Source: JAYYZW01 sp036339995 | Lineage (GTDB): Bacteria; Pseudomonadota; Gammaproteobacteria; Ga0077536 | DNA: 64,000 nt | Reading direction: 5' to 3' | Assembly (NCBI GenBank): GCA_036339995.1 | Contig: JAYYZW010000092.1 | Span: forward strand, 1 to 64,000 | Part shown: piece after piece, positions 7,098 to 15,743 of the stretch | Layout of the letters: each line of letters begins with the position of its first letter | Numbering within the stretch: position 1 is the first letter of the stretch | Made by a program: the position numbers and the translations under genes | Notes under the pieces: model-generated | Seen by the model: only the letters and a program-made list of their open reading frames with translations | Database searches by the model: none | What the model was told of the DNA's origin: nothing

Positions 7098-8888
7098 TCA
7101 TTCTCCCTCATCCCCATCACCGCCGAGCAGGCCAACAGGAGGCGGCACGACGTCGAGTCCTGTCGTCGCCGCCACAATCGCCCTGGCTTCGTCGCGGCCA
7201 AGCGCCATCGCATTGTCTTCGCTTACAACTGGCTGGAATACCCCCTCATCCGGTGCCGGCAGCCCAGGCTCGGCCTGCTTGACGTACAAGGTCTGGGTCG
7301 GGTAAGCGTATTCGACCCCGAGGCGCTTCGCGAGACGCAGGCAATCGAGCAGGAACCGATGGCGTTCGCGTAACTCAGTACCCCAATCCGGCGCCTGCCA
7401 GAAAACGTAAACCATAATGTTCAGCGACGCATCGGCGAATTCGTGGAAATAGACGTGATAGTAATCCTTGCGCATGTAGGGATGCTGGCGAACGATCTCC
7501 CGTATGCCTTCGCAGAAGGCCTCGATTCTTTCGGGCGGCGTGTCGTAGGCGATTGACAGCCTGCAGTTCAAACGCCTGAACCGGCGACTGCCCATGTTGT
7601 CGACGTTGGACGTAATCAAAGTCGAGTTCGGGACCGACACCAAGGAATTGTAAAAAGTCCGGACGCGCGTGCTGCGAAAGCCGATGCGTTCGACCGTGCC
7701 TTCGACATCGCCGATGATGACCCAGTCACCGACATGGAAGGTCTGGTCGAGCAGCACAGTGATGGAGCCGAACAGGTTGCCGGCGACGTCCTTAGCCGCG
7801 AGGGCAAACGCCAGACCGCCAAGACCGAGGCCCGCCAGCAGGCTCGTGACATCGACGTCGAGATTATCCGCAATGAAGACCACGCCCATGACAGTGACAA
7901 AAACCTTTATGGTCTTGATTACGAGCGGGACCAGCGCGTCGTCCAGCTTGCTCTCGGTGCCGAGCGCCTTGTCCTTGAGGAATGCGCCCAGTAGATCCAC
8001 CAGGCGATAGGCACCCCAGACCGTCGATATACAGGCCAGGAACTTGACCGCTACCAGGAGGACGACCAGTGCCTTCGCCGGCAAGCCAAGCAGGTTCAAG
8101 CCCGCCCACCACACGAAGGCCATGGCCATGAGACCGAGTGGGCGCAGGATGGAATCAGCGACCTCACGGAAGGATCCCGTGGCGAACCGAGCGCGCCAAA
8201 TCCGGACCCCGAGACTCAATAGCAACGACACCAGCTTATCGAGGGCGATGCCAAACAGGATGATCAGTAGGATCCCGAGCCACTGCCAGTTTTCTAGTAC
8301 CAGCGTTCTCCCTTTCATCTCGGGAGACAATCGGCTACGCAGGCGCAAATGGAACGGCAGGTGACTCACACCAACCTGTTCCGTACCCTCGGCTTTTTGC
8401 TGCTCCACCAACTCGTCGAGGATGGCGGGAAGCGCTTCGATGGTTTCAACACCAAAGCGCCAACCCTCGTTTTGCTTGAAAACGATCGCAATCTTGCCCT
8501 GTGCGTAGGTCTGAAAAACGTAGGGATCGCCTTTCTCACGGGTCGAAATACGCTTCGTATCCGGCACGCGGGTACGGTCGATGACCTCCTGCAGGATCCA
8601 CACGAGATCCCGACCTTTCTCGCCACGGACCAACGAGCTGACTTCCGAAAGATCGAGGGTCGAGATGGCCCGTTCGATTTTCGTCTCATCACCGCCTATG
8701 GCGGCTTTCATGGAGGCGAGAAAGGTGTCCATAGTCGCCCGGGGAGACTTGAAGCTGTCGGGGATAGAAGGCAGTTCGGACGCCGGTGCAGGTCGATCGA
8801 CCGTGATCTGGGCGTAGGCGGGTACCGCGAAAAACCACGCGGCGATGAAACTGAAACCCAAAGAGCGGCGCATGGCCCTATTTATCAT
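7098..8888 (-). CDS. MscS-family mechanosensitive channel with large N-terminal periplasmic domain
   Basis: 596 residues from the ATG at 8888 (MINRAMRRSLGF), which opens a signal peptide ending near VPAYAQ; an alternative start is the ATG at 8873. After the leader, about 180 residues of soluble domain precede four to five hydrophobic helices. The MscS pore and beta-domain signature is clear: GLGLGGLAFALAAKDVAGNL, then VLLDQTFHVGDWVIIGDVEGTVERIGFRSTRVRTF, and SVPNSTL. The C-terminal vestibule domain includes LSIAYDTPPERIEAFCEGIREIVRQHP. It releases solutes under membrane tension; the periplasmic extension is typical of YnaI- and YbdG-sized or larger paralogues. It shares strand and a short gap with the MlaC-like gene. 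Confidence 0.9.
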   Translation of the reverse strand: MINRAMRRSLGFSFIAAWFFAVPAYAQITVDRPAPASELPSIPDSFKSPRATMDTFLASMKAAIGGDETKIERAISTLDLSEVSSLVRGEKGRDLVWILQEVIDRTRVPDTKRISTREKGDPYVFQTYAQGKIAIVFKQNEGWRFGVETIEALPAILDELVEQQKAEGTEQVGVSHLPFHLRLRSRLSPEMKGRTLVLENWQWLGILLIILFGIALDKLVSLLLSLGVRIWRARFATGSFREVADSILRPLGLMAMAFVWWAGLNLLGLPAKALVVLLVAVKFLACISTVWGAYRLVDLLGAFLKDKALGTESKLDDALVPLVIKTIKVFVTVMGVVFIADNLDVDVTSLLAGLGLGGLAFALAAKDVAGNLFGSITVLLDQTFHVGDWVIIGDVEGTVERIGFRSTRVRTFYNSLVSVPNSTLITSNVDNMGSRRFRRLNCRLSIAYDTPPERIEAFCEGIREIVRQHPYMRKDYYHVYFHEFADASLNIMVYVFWQAPDWGTELRERHRFLLDCLRLAKRLGVEYAYPTQTLYVKQAEPGLPAPDEGVFQPVVSEDNAMALGRDEARAIVAATTGLDVVPPPVGLLGGDGDEGE

Positions 8889-9099
8889 CGGTCCTGTCTC
8901 GAATGTCATCCAGTGCCGCCGGTGAGTCCGGCGCCAGCCGCGCACCATATCGCATCTGCAGGGATCACTCGACCTCGTCGATTGACATAACGCAATCTCA
9001 GCCGCTACGAAGGATAAGATTGGAGCGTGCCTAGGCAATATTTCGAGATGGCGCGGGACTACATCGCGGCATGACCGGGCAAATGGGGAGCGAAAAACC

Positions 9100-9513
9100 A
9101 TGCCTGATGCGTTGATCGGCGGCTGCATGTGCGGGGCCGTGCCCGACACCTGCAAAACCGAACCCGCCGCGACGATGGTTTGTCACTTCCTCGATTGCCT
9201 GAAGCGTTCAGGCAGCCCGTTCCTGACTACGATGTTCTATCTCCAAAGCGATCTCGAAATGAGCGGTGAGCCGAAATTCTTCGATAAGGGAACCGATGCC
9301 GCAAACGTGATGACGCGAGCATTCTGTGGTACCTCCGGTAGCCACCTATCCGGAACCACGACCGGATATTTTGGTCACGTCTTCGTTGCGGCCGGCACCT
9401 TGGATGATCCCTCCCGGGTGACCCCGAATGTGCGATGCTGGATGCCAAGGAGCCTGCATTGGCTCGAAAGCGTCACCGGATTGAAGGGATTCGAGAAGGA
9501 CCCCGAGATATAA
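9100..9513 (+). CDS. GFA/CENP-V domain (Mss4-like zinc) protein
   Basis: 137 residues. It begins MPDALIGGCMCGAV and has CHFLDCLKRSGSPF at about 28-41, the two Cys pairs expected of glutathione-dependent formaldehyde-activating (GFA) family proteins, which bind zinc in a Mss4-like fold. Later, where the family has FCxxCG, this protein reads FCGTSG: the second Cys is Ser (TCC), so the structural zinc site is probably incomplete. Many GFA proteins have no proven activity. The gene stands alone, with the isochorismatase-like gene converging on it from the other strand. Confidence 0.8.
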   Translation: MPDALIGGCMCGAVPDTCKTEPAATMVCHFLDCLKRSGSPFLTTMFYLQSDLEMSGEPKFFDKGTDAANVMTRAFCGTSGSHLSGTTTGYFGHVFVAAGTLDDPSRVTPNVRCWMPRSLHWLESVTGLKGFEKDPEI

Positions 9514-9538
9514 TTTCCGGCCTCCTGAGCCCGGATTA

Positions 9539-10198
9539 CTACGCGGCAGAGCGGGCTTCGATACCTTGATTCAAGCGTGCCATCAGTTCGTCCGCGCTCA
9601 AGAGCTCCGAGATATACCCTTGCTTGAGAGTCTCGACGGTGTACTTGTGGATCGTGGCCGCTGGTGTGCCGTCGTCCGTATCGAAAGTGCAATTCAGATC
9701 GTCGACGAAGATCACGTCGTAGTCACGGTTGAATGCGTCGATCGAGGTCGCCATGCAGCAGAAGTTCGTCGCCATGCCGATGACGACGCACGTGTTGCGT
9801 CCTTGGAAAGGCGGGTTGTTCATGACGACGTCGAGTTTGGTGTTCCAGAACAGGCTGTACTTCGGTTTAGGAAGGTAGACCTCGTATTCGTTGAAGGCCT
9901 TGGGCTTCAATTCGTCGACGAGTTCGACGCCCTTGGTGCCTGAATTCAGTGCGACGCCGTCGCTAATCGGCCCCCAGCGATCGAGCAAGCTTCCTCTCAT
10001 GTCGGTTGAGACGCCGTGCGCGATCGGGACCTTGTGGTCGCGCGCGAACTTGAGCAATTGTCCCATCTTGCCGTACATATCGCGGCCTTCGTCAATCGCG
10101 AAAGGCTCTCCCTCCAGCAGGAAGTCGTTGATCATGTCGAGGCACAGGATGATGGCGTCGTTCGCGAGGGGCTTGTCCGAGTCTATTCGGCTGTACAT
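9539..10198 (-). CDS. isochorismatase-like cysteine hydrolase
   Basis: 219 residues. The family triad is visible: Asp in ILCLDMINDFL (about residue 21), Lys in YLPKPKYSLFWNT (about 110), and Cys in MATNFCCMATSIDAFNRDYDVIFVDDL (about 147-148). ATNFCCMAT fits the nucleophile elbow; which of the adjacent Cys acts is unclear. Family members hydrolyse amides or vinyl ethers (nicotinamide, N-carbamoyl compounds, ureas). With three amidases and a dimethylformamidase-like locus elsewhere in the window an amide substrate is plausible, but this is inference. Confidence 0.85.
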   Translation of the reverse strand: MYSRIDSDKPLANDAIILCLDMINDFLLEGEPFAIDEGRDMYGKMGQLLKFARDHKVPIAHGVSTDMRGSLLDRWGPISDGVALNSGTKGVELVDELKPKAFNEYEVYLPKPKYSLFWNTKLDVVMNNPPFQGRNTCVVIGMATNFCCMATSIDAFNRDYDVIFVDDLNCTFDTDDGTPAATIHKYTVETLKQGYISELLSADELMARLNQGIEARSAA

Positions 10199-10418
10199 GG
10201 TGTGGTCCTCCTTTCGCGCACATACCCCACAATTCTATGATGCGCATCCCGAATTTTCTATAAAGCGTCTCAGGATCAAGAACGATACGGGCTAGGCCGA
10301 CGCAAACCACGGGCATTTGTGCCCGGTACGTATCATTCCGCAATGTTCTGCTAAAGGCACTACCCGGCGCGGCCGCTAAGGATTCTGTACTTCCAATCGG
10401 TACGGGACGGCTATACCG

Positions 10419-10865
10419 ATGATCCCGAGAGATCTGCTGAAAAAACTATTTTCCCGCGGGTTCGGCGACCTGCTGATCCTGCACGTGTCGGGGTCAACCA
10501 TGCTCCTCGGCAACATCTTGTTCGAAAAAGACAAAATGACCCTGAAAGAGCACGGCTTCGTCAAGGGCCTCACGCCCGAGCAGGTCGCGCCCTGTCTCGA
10601 ATCGGGCGCAATCGGAGCGCTGTGCAGTCTCGACGACACTGAATGGGAAAGCCTCTCCGTCCTTGGCATCGACCACTGTGAAATTCACGGCGATCTGTCT
10701 GCGACGCGCACCAATCTGCTGGCCCACTTACGCAACCAGTACGGCGATACCTTGATGGGCTTCGTGGGCAGCGTCTACCGCGGCTTCAAATTGATGCTGG
10801 ACAGCAACCTGATCCCGGTCGTGGTGCTAGACGAGGTCGAGACCAAAACGGTATCAGCGGCCTGA
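10419..10865 (+). CDS. hypothetical cytoplasmic protein
   Basis: 148 residues, family not recognised. It has no signal peptide or membrane helix. Features: basic start MIPRDLLKKLFSRGFGDLLILHVSG, a middle with PEQVAPCLESGAIGALCSLDD, and a hydrophobic C-terminal strand NLIPVVVLDEVETKT. GGGACGG lies eight bases before the ATG, and the frame is closed upstream by TAA 10377-10379, so the start is well bounded. Its TGA stop is followed in frame by cysteine-rich junk without coding character, so it is not a readthrough candidate. Confidence 0.6.
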   Translation: MIPRDLLKKLFSRGFGDLLILHVSGSTMLLGNILFEKDKMTLKEHGFVKGLTPEQVAPCLESGAIGALCSLDDTEWESLSVLGIDHCEIHGDLSATRTNLLAHLRNQYGDTLMGFVGSVYRGFKLMLDSNLIPVVVLDEVETKTVSAA

Positions 10866-10867
10866 GC

Positions 10868-11032
10868 GTCTGCGCTTTGTGCCTGGCCTCGGTGCCACTG
10901 TCCACCATTCACATCGCCTACGAATATCAGAAGCTGTTCGTCGAAAGGAATCTGACCGTGACAGTCGAGGATTGCGAAATCGATCCCGAAGAATTCAACG
11001 AGCTTTTTGGCACATATTTGCGAACCGCCTGA
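10868..11032 (+). pseudogene. possible gene remnant or short ORF
   Basis: In frame 2 an open stretch just after the 148-residue gene encodes IHIAYEYQKLFVERNLTV and then VEDCEIDPEEFNELFGTYLRTA before TGA 11030-11032. The composition is protein-like, but there is no ATG; possible starts are TTG 10877 or GTG 10892, without a clear ribosome site. It could be a C-terminal fragment displaced by a frameshift or deletion. No family is recognised. Confidence 0.3.
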
Positions 11033-11104
11033 GCGACACAAGCACCCCCGTCAACGATCACGTCAACCGTGCGCGGCAATCTGCCGTACACTCACGTTTC
11101 CATT

Positions 11105-11374
11105 TAGAACCCATCTCAAAATTATTCGGGCCAACCTTGCCCCCTGGAAATCGGGGTTGCAAGGCGCAGCGCGCAGGGCATGGTGGTTCCATGTTCAAGC
11201 ACTGTAACGCAGCAAACGCGGTTTTCAGGGGGCAACCCGAAGGGCTGGTGGCCGTTTTCGCACGTTTCGGCGTTGCTCGTCGCTCATTTAGCGGTGCTAA
11301 ACAGCACTCCTCGCGCTTTGAACTGCACGAAAACGGCCGCTAGCGTGGGCCCCAATAATTTGAGATGGGTTCTA
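11105..11374. mobile_element. MITE-like element, 270 bp with terminal inverted repeats
   Basis: The left end is TAGAACCCATCTCAAAATTA (from 11105) and the right end is its reverse complement with one base missing, finishing TTGAGATGGGTTCTA at 11374. The repeat continues inward (TTATTCGGGCC against GGGCCCCAATAA). A TA dinucleotide sits at each extreme, compatible with a TA target duplication as in IS630/mariner-type elements. No transposase is encoded. The interior is GC-rich with no convincing ORF. Confidence 0.65.
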
Positions 11375-11406
11375 GACACTGCTTAGCTGTTCGGCCGGCG
11401 TGTTAT

Positions 11407-12240
11407 TCACAAGAGTTGGATCGACAATGGATTGAGATCCATGCCCCTTACTTCTACCGTCCAACATTCGCCCGGATGTATGTAGGGAATCTCCGTCAGG
11501 GTACCGGTCGTGATGACCTCGCCCGTCCGGAGATCTTCCGCCCAATCCTGTGTATCGAGCGCGTCCATGAGAAACCCCAGCGTGTTGAGGGGTCCCCCGA
11601 GGGCGTTGCTTCCGACGCCCGTGTCGATGAGGCTGGAATCGCACCGCAATGACACCGTCAACTCCTCGAGCGTGCGCGTCAGCGCAGGTCTAGAGCGCTC
11701 GTCGACCTTGAGCGGCTCGCCCACGATCAGGCGCGAATGCGCACCGAAATCCGCGATGATCTCGGCGGCCGTGAACTGCCAATCGGCGAAATGACAGTCG
11801 ACGATTTCGAATCCGATCGCAACCCACTCGATAGCGTCGACCATCCCGGCGGTATCGTCGCGGACATCGGGTATTGCTTTGAGTTTCAAGACCACCTCGG
11901 GCTCGATCCGAGGCGCCACGAGGCCGCTGACAGCGATTTCTAACAATCGCCGGTCGGCAAAATTCAAGGTCCGGTCGTAGACGTAGGCCCAGATCGGGGT
12001 CGCCAGATCGAATTCCCGCCAGGTCGCTTTATTGGTGAAGCCGAGCTTGCGTCCTGCGGGTACAAAGCCTTCCTGGCGCAAGCGGGCATCGACTTCGGCA
12101 TACACCGTATAGCCGTCTTTGAGTTCGAATCGATCGAGGCCGCTCCCGGGACGTTCGATCATTCGACCGTGCGCTTTCGCCTCTAGAAGAAGCGTCGCGA
12201 TTTCTTTCGTACGGGCATGGCCCATTCGAACGTTTTTCAT
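11407..12240 (-). CDS. 2-keto-4-pentenoate hydratase / FAH-fold family protein
   Basis: 277 residues. The pattern is that of the MhpD/HpaH/DmpH group: AGRKLGFTNKATWREF (residues about 60-75), a PRIEPEVVLKLK metal-binding segment (Glu-x-Glu-type ligands), then EWVAIGFEIVDCHF and a late VITTGTLTEIPYIHPGECWTVEV, where FAH-fold enzymes have the TGT-x-x-x-P signature. These enzymes hydrate 2-hydroxydienoates formed by meta-cleavage, or decarboxylate related acids, using a divalent metal. HpaH is missing from the homoprotocatechuate cluster at 56-63 kb, so this gene could supply that step, but its distance and divergence make this only a possibility. Confidence 0.82.
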   Translation of the reverse strand: MKNVRMGHARTKEIATLLLEAKAHGRMIERPGSGLDRFELKDGYTVYAEVDARLRQEGFVPAGRKLGFTNKATWREFDLATPIWAYVYDRTLNFADRRLLEIAVSGLVAPRIEPEVVLKLKAIPDVRDDTAGMVDAIEWVAIGFEIVDCHFADWQFTAAEIIADFGAHSRLIVGEPLKVDERSRPALTRTLEELTVSLRCDSSLIDTGVGSNALGGPLNTLGFLMDALDTQDWAEDLRTGEVITTGTLTEIPYIHPGECWTVEVRGMDLNPLSIQLL

Positions 12241-12277
12241 TCGGATTAGCTATTTTTGCGTTCCGCGACGGATTCGG

Positions 12278-12333
12278 TTCGCCAGCAATAAATCCCTACG
12301 GTTCTGTCCGCCTAGGAGCCCGCTTGCGGGCCA
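12278..12333. repeat. degenerate inverted REP pair
   Basis: TTCGCCAGCAATAAATCCCT (decayed left arm, 12278-12300) and CTAGGAGCCCGCTTGCGGGC (right arm, 12312-12333). The 336-base stretch 12241-12576 upstream of the GST gene holds this and no other feature I can support. Confidence 0.6.
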
Positions 12334-12576
12334 GTGACCTTTCCAGCTTAGACTATAAAACGTCCTGCCATCCGAAACACCCTTTCAACCGCTGCGATCG
12401 CGTGCCGTGTCTGATCCCCTCCTTGCCATGACACTGAAAAAACACGGTGAGGCGGGCCAAGGCGACCGGAATTTCCATGCAATATGAGGCGCCATTCGGC
12501 TTCTTCAGACGCCGTCCGCGTAGCGACCGTGCAAACGCTTTTTCCCTTACTCAATGCCGGCTACACTCAGCGTGTC

Positions 12577-13995
12577 ATGCCTGCCGAATGGATCAAGCCT
12601 TTTGACCTGCATTCAATTCCGCCGAAAGCGGTGGATGATCTCTGGCGTTCACGACTGGATTTCGAGATCTACCAGGCGGCGCGGTCAGCCGGATTGACGG
12701 ATGACCCCGGCATTTATGCCGTTAACTACGAACGGTTTTACGCCGCCCTCGATGACATCGATATCGAACTCAATAAGCGGCGGTTTCTTCTCGGTGGCGA
12801 GGCGCCGAGTGCTACGGACCAATGGCTGGCCGTCTTGCTGTGCTTGTACGAATCGGTGTTCTACGGCCTGTACAAACTCAATCGCCAGCGCCTCGAAGAA
12901 TTTGCCAACCTGGCTCACTACACGCGGGATATCTTCAGCGACCGCGGGTTTCGCAATGCGATCGACTTCGAATCCCTGAAACGAAGTTTCTATCGCGAGA
13001 GCAAATTCATCAATCCGACGCAGAAGGTGCCGCTGGGTTCGATCGAACTGGACGCACCGCACGATCGCTCCATTCGTTTTGCATCGAGCGGTAGGGAATC
13101 CGACGCCGAGGAAGATCAGAACAAGCGCCGGCTGGATGGGGAATGGGTGCGAAAGATCAGCCGCCACCGGCACCGTATCAGCGCCGACGGCAGTTCGGGC
13201 TTTCCGGCCGAACGCGGTCGTTACCATCTGTACGTCGCGAATAACTGTCCTTGGTGTCATCGCGCCGTGCTGACGCGCAAACTGAAAGGACTCGAAGACG
13301 TCATTTCGATGGACGTACTTTACTTTCGTCGGGATCCGAATCGCGGCTGGCAATTCCGCCCGGAGGAGGCCGGATGCACGCCCGACACGCTATTCGGGCA
13401 TCACTACATTCGCGAAGTCTACGACCGAGTGGGCTCGGCAGAATCCTCGGTGCCCGTGTTATGGGACCGCGAAACGGAGACCATCGTCAGTAACGAGTCG
13501 GCCGAGATCATTCGCATGTTCGACGATGCGTTCGTCGGGTTCTCCAACGGCGTTCTATCGCTCTACCCCTCGCATCTGCGGGCGCAGATCGACGGCGTCA
13601 ACACCTTCACTTACCACGCCATCAATAACGGTGCCTACAAGGCGGGATTCACCGACAGCCAGGCCGCCTATGAAGCGGCGTACCGTAGGTTCTTCGACGC
13701 TTTGGAGACCCTCGATCACATGCTCCGGGGCCGGCGATTTCTCCTCGGGGATACGGTAACGGAAGCCGATATTCGGCTATTCCCGACGATATTCCGCTTC
13801 GACGCGGTTTACTACACGCGCTTCAATCTCGACGAACGCATGGTGCGCGACATCCCCCCGCTCAAACGCTGGCTCGAAAATATGCTCTTCATTCCGGGCG
13901 TCGCCGAAGCCAGCAACCTGGAACATTGTCGCAAGGGGTATTTCGGACGCGCTGGCAACAAGATCGTGCCGCTCGGTCCCCGGGTCCGACCGTAG
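12577..13995 (+). CDS. Xi-class-like glutathione S-transferase with an extra N-terminal GST helical domain
   Basis: 472 residues from the ATG at 12577 (MPAEWIKPF); an in-frame ATG at 12484 would add 31 residues of unconvincing sequence. The second part is a complete glutathionyl-hydroquinone reductase-like (ECM4/Xi) GST. It has a thioredoxin-fold domain with the redox site NNCPWCHRAVLTRKLKG, then a helical domain with RRFFDALETLDHMLRGRRFLLGDTVTEADIRLFPTIFRFDAVYYTRF. The first ~180 residues look like a second copy of that helical domain only (NYERFYAALDDIDIELNKRRFLLGGEAPSATDQWLAVLL), with no thioredoxin fold before it. This suggests an internal partial duplication or fusion. Xi GSTs reduce glutathionyl-quinones; the active-site Cys in CPWC supports that activity. 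Confidence 0.85.
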   Translation: MPAEWIKPFDLHSIPPKAVDDLWRSRLDFEIYQAARSAGLTDDPGIYAVNYERFYAALDDIDIELNKRRFLLGGEAPSATDQWLAVLLCLYESVFYGLYKLNRQRLEEFANLAHYTRDIFSDRGFRNAIDFESLKRSFYRESKFINPTQKVPLGSIELDAPHDRSIRFASSGRESDAEEDQNKRRLDGEWVRKISRHRHRISADGSSGFPAERGRYHLYVANNCPWCHRAVLTRKLKGLEDVISMDVLYFRRDPNRGWQFRPEEAGCTPDTLFGHHYIREVYDRVGSAESSVPVLWDRETETIVSNESAEIIRMFDDAFVGFSNGVLSLYPSHLRAQIDGVNTFTYHAINNGAYKAGFTDSQAAYEAAYRRFFDALETLDHMLRGRRFLLGDTVTEADIRLFPTIFRFDAVYYTRFNLDERMVRDIPPLKRWLENMLFIPGVAEASNLEHCRKGYFGRAGNKIVPLGPRVRP

Positions 13996-14051
13996 CCAGC
14001 CGCAAAAGACGAAAGTAGGCTTACGCCTGCGATCGTCTCGTTTAGAGAGGA

Positions 14052-14612
14052 TTACGATTCGGCGGCGTGGGGCAGCGGACAAGTCTGGCCGATCTCGAGG
14101 CCGAGCGCGTAGATCAAGCGGCCGTATCCGATAAAAGTCACGATACGCCAGCCGAGATCGAGGATCTCCGGTTCGGTGAAATGCTCTCTCAGTTCGTCGA
14201 ACAGGGCTTCCGACGCCCGACGGTGATCCCCGGCGAGTACTTCCGCGAAATGGATGGCGGCTTTTTCGCGCGGAGAGAGCAGTTCACTCGATTCATAGTT
14301 CGGAATCTCAGCGATTTCTGCTTCTGTCAATCCTTCCTGCCGTGCAACTGCAAGGCGGGCGTTCATTCAGAGATTACATTCGTTCTTTTGCGCGACCATC
14401 AAGCGCGCGAGTTCGGTGATCTTCGTGGTAACGGCGCCGCGGGTTTCGAGTTCGAGCGGAAAATAAAAATCGATGAACTTTCGAAACACGTCGGGCGCGT
14501 TGGCTAGCACCTGTACGAAGCCGGAACCACCCAGTTCTTCGTCGTACTGACGCATGACGGCCTGCAGGTCTTTCGGGACCTGCTCGAAAGGAACGGCGCT
14601 CAGTCGTGCCAC
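14052..14612 (-). CDS. AhpD/carboxymuconolactone decarboxylase-like selenoprotein (C-x-x-Sec)
   Basis: Starts at GTG 14612, with AGGAGG eight bases before it. Reading through TGA (14369-14367) gives 186 residues with Sec at 82. The motif is LARLMVAQKNEC-N-L-U-MNARLAVARQEGLTEAEIAEI. In this family the segment normally reads C-x-x-C on the helix that carries the redox site, followed by the same A-x-x-x-G-L-T/S-x-x-E-I continuation; here the second Cys codon is TGA. The C-terminal half (LLSPREKAAIHFAEVLAGDH, TEPEILDLGWRIVTFIGYGRLIYALGLE) is standard family sequence. A gene caller would produce two ORFs abutting at TGA-ATG. A SECIS-like hairpin lies 18 bases after the TGA. The likely role is a peroxidase-linked or other thiol/selenol redox function, by analogy with AhpD. 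Confidence 0.88.
14339..14369 (-). promoter_or_regulatory. Sec TGA codon and SECIS-like hairpin of the AhpD-like gene
   Basis: On the minus strand, TGA occupies 14369-14367. GCCTTGCA (from 14356) pairs with TGCACGGC (to 14339), with one internal mismatch, closing an A-GT-T apex. The loop G is 19 bases after the TGA. The apex TGCAGTTGCA is nearly the same as TGCAGTTTGCA in the UGSC hairpin, which supports a shared recognition element. Confidence 0.72.
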
Positions 14613-14719
14613 GGATTTTCCTCCTCTAAGGTAGCTTAGGCAAATGAAGCTATCACCGTTCGTTCCCGGTGACAACGAACGGCGGGCGAACGAAACGTTC
14701 AACTATTCAAATCGGCATC

Positions 14720-14941
14720 TCAGCCTGCACCCTTTCCTTGAGACAGCGCAAGGATCCCAAGGGCGATCAACGCGAGGCCGCCGAAGAGTTGGAATACCCT
14801 TGAATTCAGCAATGCCAATACCAGCCTGCTGCGTATTGCTTCCGACAACCGGTCACTGAAATTATTCGCGAACTGAAGGGCGACACCGCCGCCGATGAGC
14901 ACGGTCCCGGTAAGATTCCAAAAAAGTGCTTCAAAGTTCAT
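14720..14941 (-). CDS. small membrane protein, unknown function
   Basis: 73 residues with two predicted membrane helices: LFWNLTGTVLIGGGVALQFA (about 7-26) and FQLFGGLALIALGILALS (about 50-67), joined by a polar stretch with SDRLSEAIRSRLVLALL. It has a short basic tail. No family is recognised. Upstream and downstream gaps are short; it shares the minus strand with the AhpD-like selenoprotein gene but has no evident link. Confidence 0.5.
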   Translation of the reverse strand: MNFEALFWNLTGTVLIGGGVALQFANNFSDRLSEAIRSRLVLALLNSRVFQLFGGLALIALGILALSQGKGAG

Positions 14942-14994
14942 AACAGTAATCGACCAAATGCCGGTGGCCTGGTGTAATAGGATGAATCGCGTAT

Positions 14995-15255
14995 CTACGA
15001 TCGGCTGATTTCATAAACGTCCTTGAAGGCGATCATTTCCACCAAGTGTTCTTCATTATCGCCCGGAAAACCACATTCGGGCATGAATTCGGTGGTGCCT
15101 TTGTAAGTTCCAAAGATCCGGTCCCAAATCGGCAGGTCGGAATAATTGTAGTCGTGGACATCCAGCTGATGGTGTATCGAATGCAACTCGGGCGTCTGAA
15201 TGAAGTAGCGTAAAAGCTTCGGCGATTTGAAATTGGCGTGACAAAAATACTCGCC
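14995..15255 (-). pseudogene. sterol desaturase/fatty acid hydroxylase family, C-terminal fragment
   Basis: From about 15255 downward the frame reads GEYFCHANFKSPKLLRYF, IQTPELHSIHHQLDVHDYNYSDLPIWDRIFGTYKG and then a short tail to TAG. The histidine pattern (H in YFCHAN, HSIHH) and D-LPIWD-x-x-FGT are the C-terminal part of the di-iron membrane hydroxylase family. The N-terminal two thirds, with the other histidine boxes and most helices, are absent. Beyond 15255 the sequence reads better as a plus-strand coiled-coil protein, so this is a truncated remnant. Confidence 0.6.
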
Positions 15256-15743
15256 CAACAGGGTGCCGAGCGCCAGGCGCTGGAGGCCGAACGACAACAT
15301 CTGGACGAAGAGGAGCGGCGGCTGGCTGAAGAACAACGGCGCCGCGAGGAAACACGCCTGGCTGAAATCGAACGCCTGCGCCTGCAACATGAAGCGAGGC
15401 GCGGGCCGAGGACGAGAAGCGCTCACGCTTCAAGGGTTTGTTGACGAGCGCGGTAGCGGCGGTAGCCGAGCGCGACAAGGAAACACCCTTGCGCGATTAC
15501 CAGGCGGCCCTCGCCCTCAATCCGACGGATCAGCGTGCCGCGGCCGGGATCGGGGATGCAGAGCGTTTATTGGATAAAGTGTGCTACGAGATTCTGGGCC
15601 GTTGGGAATGCGCGAACCCGCGATCCCGCAGCTTTCGCATCACCCTGACCGCGGCGAGTTTCAGCAATACATGGGTTGCCAAATTGAGCGCCGATGGACG
15701 TTGTCTGGACGCAGACCACGGAGGGGGGTTCGAACGGCGGTAA
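15255..15743 (+). pseudogene. coiled-coil/TPR protein fragment with a frameshift
   Basis: About 45 residues of strong coiled coil (GAERQALEAERQHLDEEE, then RRLAEEQRRREETRLAEIER) run to about 15395. The sequence continues one frame over as EARAEDEKRSRFKGLL, AERDKETPLRDYQAALALNP and TDQRAAAGIGDAERLLDK, a TPR-like segment, to TAA 15741-15743. The shift and the missing N-terminus indicate a decayed gene. The minus-strand ORFs over the same interval (14995-15426 beyond the hydroxylase part, and 15567-15790) have the Leu/Phe/Pro-rich look of coiled-coil antisense. Confidence 0.45.

Noticed and set aside
8349..8990. 213-residue plus-strand ORF opposite the MscS gene
   Set aside because: It lies fully within the MscS-like coding region on the other strand and has no family resemblance; it is a shadow.
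10863..10865. TGA stop of the 148-residue gene as a fourth selenocysteine codon
   Set aside because: The same frame after it has no coding character and stops soon; the protein-like sequence nearby is in another frame.
15238..15426. Minus-strand reading upstream of the sterol desaturase fragment as its real N-terminal part
   Set aside because: The region reads as a strong coiled coil on the plus strand; the minus reading has the Leu/Phe/Pro look of its antisense.
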